Source: Bin127 sp965221625 (lineage in GTDB: Bacteria > Chloroflexota > Dehalococcoidia > Lucifugimonadales > Lucifugimonadaceae). From it: a DNA stretch of 64,000 bases. Under the pieces are notes generated by a model that did not search any database, was not told the DNA's origin, and saw nothing but the letters and a program-made list of their open reading frames with translations. The stretch is taken from contig OZ244903.1 of assembly GCA_965221625.1 (NCBI GenBank), positions 434,001 through 498,000 of the forward strand, given 5' to 3'. Both the position numbers and the translations under genes were made by a program. Positions 59,616 through 64,000 of the stretch are shown one piece after another; within the stretch, counting starts at the first letter, position 1, and each line of letters opens with the position of its first letter.

Positions 59616-60620
59616 ATGATGAGAATCGGTACGCGCATCAGTCCGGATTGGTTGGAGCGACCAGAGGATCTGCGCTTCCTTAAGCAGATCGGAGTCGATG
59701 CAGTCGATATCACGATGGACATGGTTCCCGGATACAACGACACGGGAGGTGCCATCACCCGCGAAGCAATGCGGATGGTTGTCGAGAAGATCGGTGAAGC
59801 GGAGCTTGTCATCGAGCGTGCCAACTGTCTGTCGTCGCAATTCCGAGATGTCTATCTTGGCGGCCCCGATGCGGATCGCCAAACGGAGAACGCCTGCGTT
59901 ACGGCGGATCTATGTGGCGAGTTCGATATCCCGGTCTTGGGCAATCAACCTTACGTTCCTAGCATCAGCAACCGCGATTTGCCACCTTTGGTTCGCTACG
60001 TCGAAGGACGCGGCGGATACCGGCACGCAAAGTTCGAATTGGCGGAGGCGTTGTCGACGCCGCCACGCGACGATGCGCCGGATCCCGAGGTTTTGTGGCA
60101 ACGACACGTCAAGCACTACGCCGCAGTCTGCAAAGTTGCGGAGTCGGCGGGCGTGAAGGTGGCAACGCACGGGAACGATCCGCCAGTGCCGTGGCTAAAC
60201 GGATATCCGCAGATAATCAACAGCTTCGAGTCGTTCGATCGGCTATTTTCCGAGGTGCCTTCGCCGGCCAACGGAATTACCTTCTGCGTCGGCACGAGAT
60301 ACGAGTCGGGTCAGAACATATTTGAGGGCATCAAACACTTCGGCGAACAAAATAGGCTGTTCCACGTCCACTTCCGCAATGTAGTTGGGACGATCCCTGA
60401 GAATCAGGGTTACTCGGAGGTCATTCCTGACAGCGGTGACTTGAATATGTACGAAGTGGCCGAGGCTCTCTACGACGTCGGATACGAGGGATGCATAGAT
60501 TACGACCACATCATGCGCTTGTCGACTGACGGTCCTGAGGGTCGAGAGTACATCGCGTATTGCGTCGGTCACATGCGCGGCATCCTGCAATCACTCGAAG
60601 CGGTTCAAAAAGCGAGTTGA
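59616..60620 (+). CDS. Mannonate dehydratase (UxuA)-like TIM-barrel enzyme
   Basis: 334 residues, ATG 59616 with AGGAG at 59602-59606. The xylose-isomerase-like barrel has NCLSSQFRDV, GVKVATHGNDPPVPWL (metal His/Asp), FCVGTRYE and HVHFRNVVGTIPENQGYSEV. The closing GDLNMYEVAEALYDVGYEG, then CIDYDH, is the UxuA end. UxuA dehydrates D-mannonate to 2-keto-3-deoxygluconate. It is shorter than E. coli UxuA (about 394), so a related sugar acid is possible. Convergent with an enolase-superfamily dehydratase 20 bp away. Confidence 0.85.
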   Translation: MMRIGTRISPDWLERPEDLRFLKQIGVDAVDITMDMVPGYNDTGGAITREAMRMVVEKIGEAELVIERANCLSSQFRDVYLGGPDADRQTENACVTADLCGEFDIPVLGNQPYVPSISNRDLPPLVRYVEGRGGYRHAKFELAEALSTPPRDDAPDPEVLWQRHVKHYAAVCKVAESAGVKVATHGNDPPVPWLNGYPQIINSFESFDRLFSEVPSPANGITFCVGTRYESGQNIFEGIKHFGEQNRLFHVHFRNVVGTIPENQGYSEVIPDSGDLNMYEVAEALYDVGYEGCIDYDHIMRLSTDGPEGREYIAYCVGHMRGILQSLEAVQKAS

Positions 60621-60639
60621 TCTGCCGAACCTGGCGCGA

Positions 60640-61818
60640 TCAAGCGAAGAAAGGCGGGAACCACTCGCGCTTCAGGTTCAAGCCAAATCCCGGCGCATCG
60701 CTGGGTTTGAGTTTGCCTTCAAACGGTGCCACGGTTCCTGGCAACCGGTCCTTCTCGTGCAGCGGGACGCCTGCCTCCGTCATCACTGGGCCGCTGCATT
60801 CAATCATTGGCACCGACGACAGTCCGTAGCAAGCATGTTGTCCGTAAGCGGTGCCGCCGCTGCCGTGCGGTATGACCGAGATACCAGCGGCTTCCGCGAC
60901 GTGGCAGATTTTGATTAGCGGCGTCAATCCTCCGCACCAGATTATGTCGGGCTGCAGGATGTCCACCAAACCCTCCTTCGCGGCGTGGAAGAAGGGATAG
61001 ATGCCGTACCAGTGTTCGCCGGTTGCCAGAGTTTGCCAAGGTACGCGCTCGCGCAGCCGGGGGTATTCGTCGATCGTCTCTGGCAAGAACGAATCTTCAA
61101 GCCACTTTAGGTCATAAGGACGCAATCGCTCCGCAGTGCGGACCATCGTCTCGACGTCCATGCCCATCCAAAAGTCGAGCATAAGTTCGGCATCGGGTCC
61201 CACCAGATCACGCGCTTCGGCGATCTCCTCTTCCAATCGGTTCATGCCTTCGATGCCGTCTGGCGGACCGTAAGGCGAAAAGCGTTTGAAGTTTTCGAAT
61301 CCAAGTTCCTTTTGCCATTCCGTATCGTTACCGGTCGAATAGAGCGGTTTGAGGATTTCAGTATTTCCACCAAGGAGGCTGTAAACGGGACGGTCGAGCA
61401 GCTTGCCTTTGGCATCCCATAACGCGAGGTCTACTGCAGCGATGGCGTAAGCCACTAGCGCGTTGGTGCCGAAACCGGAACAGACGCGAATCATCAGGTC
61501 GTAGAGTGTCTCCGTCGACATCACGTCGCGACCTTCAATCGCTGGCGCGAGGTAGTCGTCGATGATTGATGCCGTGGTACGTCCGTGATCGGAAAAGCCG
61601 AATCCCCAGGTGCCATCTTCAAGCGTCACGACACAACCGACGTCACGACCACCGGGCGGCATGCTGCGTTTGAAGCTGAAATCGGCGTCTCTGGTGAACT
61701 TGCGCAACGGTGTCGCTTGGCGGTTTAAGTCGCTGCGAGACGGGCCTGGACGCGGGACGGTCGACGGCTTAAGTCGGGGATAGTCCACCTTGGTCGCTTC
61801 GACAGAGACGATTTTCAT
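60640..61818 (-). CDS. Enolase-superfamily sugar-acid dehydratase (mandelate racemase type)
   Basis: 392 residues. The full ligand set is present: LMLDFWMGMD (Asp), KWLEDSFLP (Glu) and TGEHWYG (Glu), plus QPDIIWCGG and the catalytic-His region PHGSGGTAYGQH. The capping domain begins MKIVSVEATKVDYP and has GFGFSDHGRTT. The arrangement is like L-rhamnonate/related acid-sugar dehydratases. Comparison with 26910 shows what that paralogue lost. It faces the UxuA-like gene, so two different dehydratase folds sit tail to tail. Confidence 0.9.
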   Translation of the reverse strand: MKIVSVEATKVDYPRLKPSTVPRPGPSRSDLNRQATPLRKFTRDADFSFKRSMPPGGRDVGCVVTLEDGTWGFGFSDHGRTTASIIDDYLAPAIEGRDVMSTETLYDLMIRVCSGFGTNALVAYAIAAVDLALWDAKGKLLDRPVYSLLGGNTEILKPLYSTGNDTEWQKELGFENFKRFSPYGPPDGIEGMNRLEEEIAEARDLVGPDAELMLDFWMGMDVETMVRTAERLRPYDLKWLEDSFLPETIDEYPRLRERVPWQTLATGEHWYGIYPFFHAAKEGLVDILQPDIIWCGGLTPLIKICHVAEAAGISVIPHGSGGTAYGQHACYGLSSVPMIECSGPVMTEAGVPLHEKDRLPGTVAPFEGKLKPSDAPGFGLNLKREWFPPFFA

Positions 61819-61900
61819 GGCAACACCTATTGCTCGGGGAACTTGAATGCGGACGCACTGCTTACGTTACCGCATATTTCGGCTTCGGCGCGCGAGATCG

Positions 61901-62560
61901 CTATACGAGGCTGGACGGGCACTCGAGTGCCAACGGACATTCGCCGCACAATGGGCGTCGCGCTTTGCAAATCTGCCTGCCGTGAGTGATGAGCAGCATG
62001 TGAAGCTGAAACCGCTGATCGGCGGGCGTTTTCGCTTCCATAATCGGATGAGCTTTGTCTGCCGATGTTCCATGTTCGAGCATCCCCAAGCGCATTGCTA
62101 CACGATGGATATGCGTGTCGACCGGGAACGCCGGCATACCGAGGGCGAATACCATCACCACCGCCGCAGTCTTGGGTCCCACGCCGGGCAACGTGGTCAG
62201 CCACTCGCGGGCCTCATCGAGCTCGAGATCACGGAGAAAATCGATCTCGAGCGTGCCACGGCGCGCAGCAATCTCGGTGAGTATGTCGATGATGCGCTGG
62301 CTTTTCTGATTCGACATCCCGCCGTGGTAAATCGCTTGTGCGATGTCCGTTGGATCGGCGTGCATCACCCGCTCCCAAGTGGGTATCCGCTCTCGAAGCG
62401 AATCGAAAGCCCGTTCGGCATTGAGGTCGGACGTGTGTTGTGTCAACACAGTGAAGATGAGCTCGTCGAGCGCACTGTAACGCGGCGTTTGGTCGAATAC
62501 GCCGTAACGCGGCGTGAGCATCTCAACGACACGTTGAGGCGTTATCGCGGACGTTGACAT
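61901..62560 (-). CDS. nth: Endonuclease III (HhH-GPD DNA glycosylase/AP lyase)
   Basis: 219 residues from ATG 62560. LIFTVLTQHTSDLNAERAF, the helix-hairpin-helix LPGVGPKTAAVV with the catalytic Lys, VDTHIHRVAMRLG with the catalytic Asp, and the iron-sulfur loop CKARRPLCGECPLALECP (C-x6-C-x2-C-x5-C) are all intact. It removes oxidised pyrimidines and nicks the abasic site. Single gene, with 82 bp between it and the next upstream minus-strand gene; length is typical. Confidence 0.95.
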   Translation of the reverse strand: MSTSAITPQRVVEMLTPRYGVFDQTPRYSALDELIFTVLTQHTSDLNAERAFDSLRERIPTWERVMHADPTDIAQAIYHGGMSNQKSQRIIDILTEIAARRGTLEIDFLRDLELDEAREWLTTLPGVGPKTAAVVMVFALGMPAFPVDTHIHRVAMRLGMLEHGTSADKAHPIMEAKTPADQRFQLHMLLITHGRQICKARRPLCGECPLALECPSSLV

Positions 62561-62638
62561 ATGAGACGAGACCAATGACGCAGCGTCGCGAGATGGGAGG
62601 GCGCAATGATCGCGCCGTTGGATTTCGGCAACGCGTCG

Positions 62639-63646
62639 CTAAATCGAGTTTACGCCAGCGATAATGCTGACCAGCGAGTCGCGACACGCCGATGGTGGGG
62701 TGTTTTCGATGTGCCGCAACGCGCAATCCAGATACTCGGACACCTGATTCTCGGCGCGTTCAACTCCTCCGGCCGAACGGATGGCGTCGAGGACTTCGCC
62801 CAACCTTGCCTCGCGTTCATCTTCAGGTGCGTCGAAGAATTCCTTGATGGTGGCGGCGCAGTTTGAATCTTCTGCGGCGTAGATCGCGGGAAGCGTCAGT
62901 TTGCCGCTCAGGAGATCCTGATTTGCCGGTTTGCCGAGTTCGTCGGTGGTCGATTCGTAGTCGAGAACGTCGTCGCGTATCTGGTAAGCCAGGCCAAGAT
63001 AGTAACCGTAGTTCCGCAAGTCGTTGATGCCCGTTTCGTCGGCACTGCCGAGCACAGCGCCGCTTTCGGCAGACGTCGAAAAAAGCGAAGCCGTCTTGTC
63101 GTAGATGCGAGCGACGTACTCATCTTTCGTCACTGGTAACGACCAAACGCCCAGCATCTCGTGCAACTCCCCGCGCGAAAGTTCGCAGATCGTTTCGGCA
63201 AAGCGTTCAATCACCCGCACCGATCCGGTCTTGCACACATATCTGGCGGAAGTGGCGAAGACGTAGTCGCCCAGAAGCACGGCAAAGTGGTTGCCCCACA
63301 GGAAACCGGCGGTGGACTTGCCGCGCCTCAACTCGGCGGCGTCAACCGTATCGTCATGGATAAGAGCGGCAATGTGGAGCAGCTCGACGGCAACCGCCAT
63401 GTTGATTACCGTGTCGCCTGGCGTAGCTCCCCATAGTTTCGATGCAAGCAACGTGATTGCAGGTCGCATCTTCTTGCCCGGCACTGCCATCACGTGGGAC
63501 AGGCGCTCATCAAGGATTTCGTGGGCGTTGAAACCGCTCGGACTGCTGGCAATCTCTTCGAATGTCAGCTGAGCAATCGCGTCAACTACGCGATCGAGAT
63601 CCGCGGCGATAGGTGCGTAGACGGACTGCTGCGATGCGGTGGTCAC
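62639..63646 (-). CDS. Polyprenyl diphosphate synthase
   Basis: 335 residues, GTG start at 63646 overlapping the metG stop (GTGA). The first Asp-rich motif is LIHDDTVD with the flanking AELRRGKSTAGFLWG. The second is YQIRDDVLDYE. GKKMRPAITLLASKL supplies the PP-binding Arg/Lys. It condenses isopentenyl diphosphate onto allylic primers for quinone side chains or other long prenyl lipids. The length of the product cannot be read reliably. Translationally coupled to metG. Confidence 0.93.
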   Translation of the reverse strand: MTTASQQSVYAPIAADLDRVVDAIAQLTFEEIASSPSGFNAHEILDERLSHVMAVPGKKMRPAITLLASKLWGATPGDTVINMAVAVELLHIAALIHDDTVDAAELRRGKSTAGFLWGNHFAVLLGDYVFATSARYVCKTGSVRVIERFAETICELSRGELHEMLGVWSLPVTKDEYVARIYDKTASLFSTSAESGAVLGSADETGINDLRNYGYYLGLAYQIRDDVLDYESTTDELGKPANQDLLSGKLTLPAIYAAEDSNCAATIKEFFDAPEDEREARLGEVLDAIRSAGGVERAENQVSEYLDCALRHIENTPPSACRDSLVSIIAGVNSI

Positions 63647-64000
63647 GATGCGGGCGTCAACTGCGCTTCCAATCGGGCGCGTTCCTCTTCAATGATCGAT
63701 TCGTCCAATTTGCGGAATATCGGGACCGGTCGCTCCAGCGTGGATCCAGGTTCGACGACACGACGCCTCCACCCATCGCCGAGAACGTCGCCGTCGAATC
63801 CGAGCAGGTCGTGCATCTTTTCGCTGGAAAACGGCATGAATGGGTAAAACAAGGTCCGCAAAGTCGAGATTACGTTAATTGCCACGGACAGCGTCTTCGC
63901 GGCGGCAGCGCGGTCCGATCTGACGGTGCGCCATGGTTCTTGGGCATCGAGATAGCGATTTCCGACGCGTGCCAACTCCATCGCCTCGTAGAGTGCTCGG
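63643..64000 (-). CDS. metG: Methionyl-tRNA synthetase, C-terminal end (gene runs off the window)
   Basis: The visible 118 or so codons encode the end of the anticodon-binding helical domain: RALYEAMELARVGNRYLDAQ followed by EPW, then TLFYPFMPFSSEKMHDLLG and the end RPVPIFRKLDESIIEEERAR. These are the standard closing blocks of short MetRS, without the extra dimerisation domain. The catalytic HIGH/KMSKS part lies beyond 64000. Its TGA overlaps the prenyl synthase GTG, so the two are one operon. Confidence 0.93.
   Translation of the reverse strand, partial: RALYEAMELARVGNRYLDAQEPWRTVRSDRAAAAKTLSVAINVISTLRTLFYPFMPFSSEKMHDLLGFDGDVLGDGWRRRVVEPGSTLERPVPIFRKLDESIIEEERARLEAQLTPAS

Overview
This window looks like a chromosomal segment of an uncultivated Chloroflexota bacterium, probably of the SAR202 / Dehalococcoidia-like type. 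That placement is an inference from style, not from a marker-gene tree. The evidence is moderately GC-rich DNA, lipoproteins whose mature N-terminus is a long Thr/Pro/Ser linker, several enolase-superfamily paralogues, CoA-transferases, frequent TTG/GTG starts, and dense head-to-tail and tail-to-tail packing. I see no phage, IS, CRISPR or rRNA. One tRNA (Arg-CCT) is present.

Layout. 1-3.0 kb: the 3' end of an enolase-superfamily gene, a Fic AMP-transferase and a class III CoA-transferase. 3.2-9.3 kb: gyrB facing an obg-nadD-pyrE-membrane protein operon. 9.5-17.3 kb: a TPP-dependent dehydrogenase E1 alpha/beta pair with a Fur/Zur regulator abutting it, facing a three-gene zinc ABC importer. 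The binding protein of that importer is the most striking object in the window: two tandem AztD-like beta-propeller zinc-chaperone domains are inserted into the His-rich loop of a ZnuA/AztC-type protein. 17.5-32 kb: a methyltransferase, a lone CoA-transferase alpha subunit with an HpcH-type aldolase, an ABC-2 exporter, hydrolase/epimerase genes, folB, an M28 peptidase, NudC, a second enolase-superfamily enzyme, an MFS transporter, a MOSC protein and an SDR. 32-44 kb: dnaE, a FakA-like kinase, ribosomal protein L28, argJ-argB, a thioredoxin-reductase-like enzyme, a DUF362 protein, a hydrolase and ybeY. 44-48 kb: two DUF718 sugar mutarotases flanking a PQQ-type propeller lipoprotein, and a lactonase-type amidohydrolase. 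48-56.8 kb: Ppx/GppA, tRNA-Arg, a UPF0104 membrane protein, rsmG, a uronate-dehydrogenase-like enzyme, an M1 aminopeptidase and an MscS channel. 57-64 kb: a broken zincin lipoprotein gene, an AT-rich gap, a UxuA-like dehydratase facing a third enolase-superfamily enzyme, nth, a polyprenyl synthase and the 3' end of metG.

Two themes tie the genes together. (1) Zinc handling: Zur, ZnuABC, the built-in chaperone domains, and an L28 without zinc-ribbon cysteines. (2) Scattered sugar-acid catabolism: mutarotases, lactonase, dehydrogenases, enolase-superfamily and UxuA dehydratases and an HpcH-type aldolase supply most steps of a non-phosphorylative deoxysugar/uronate route.

Starts were reassigned where Shine-Dalgarno-like sites, signal peptides or overlaps favoured an internal codon. 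All functional names are from motif reading only.
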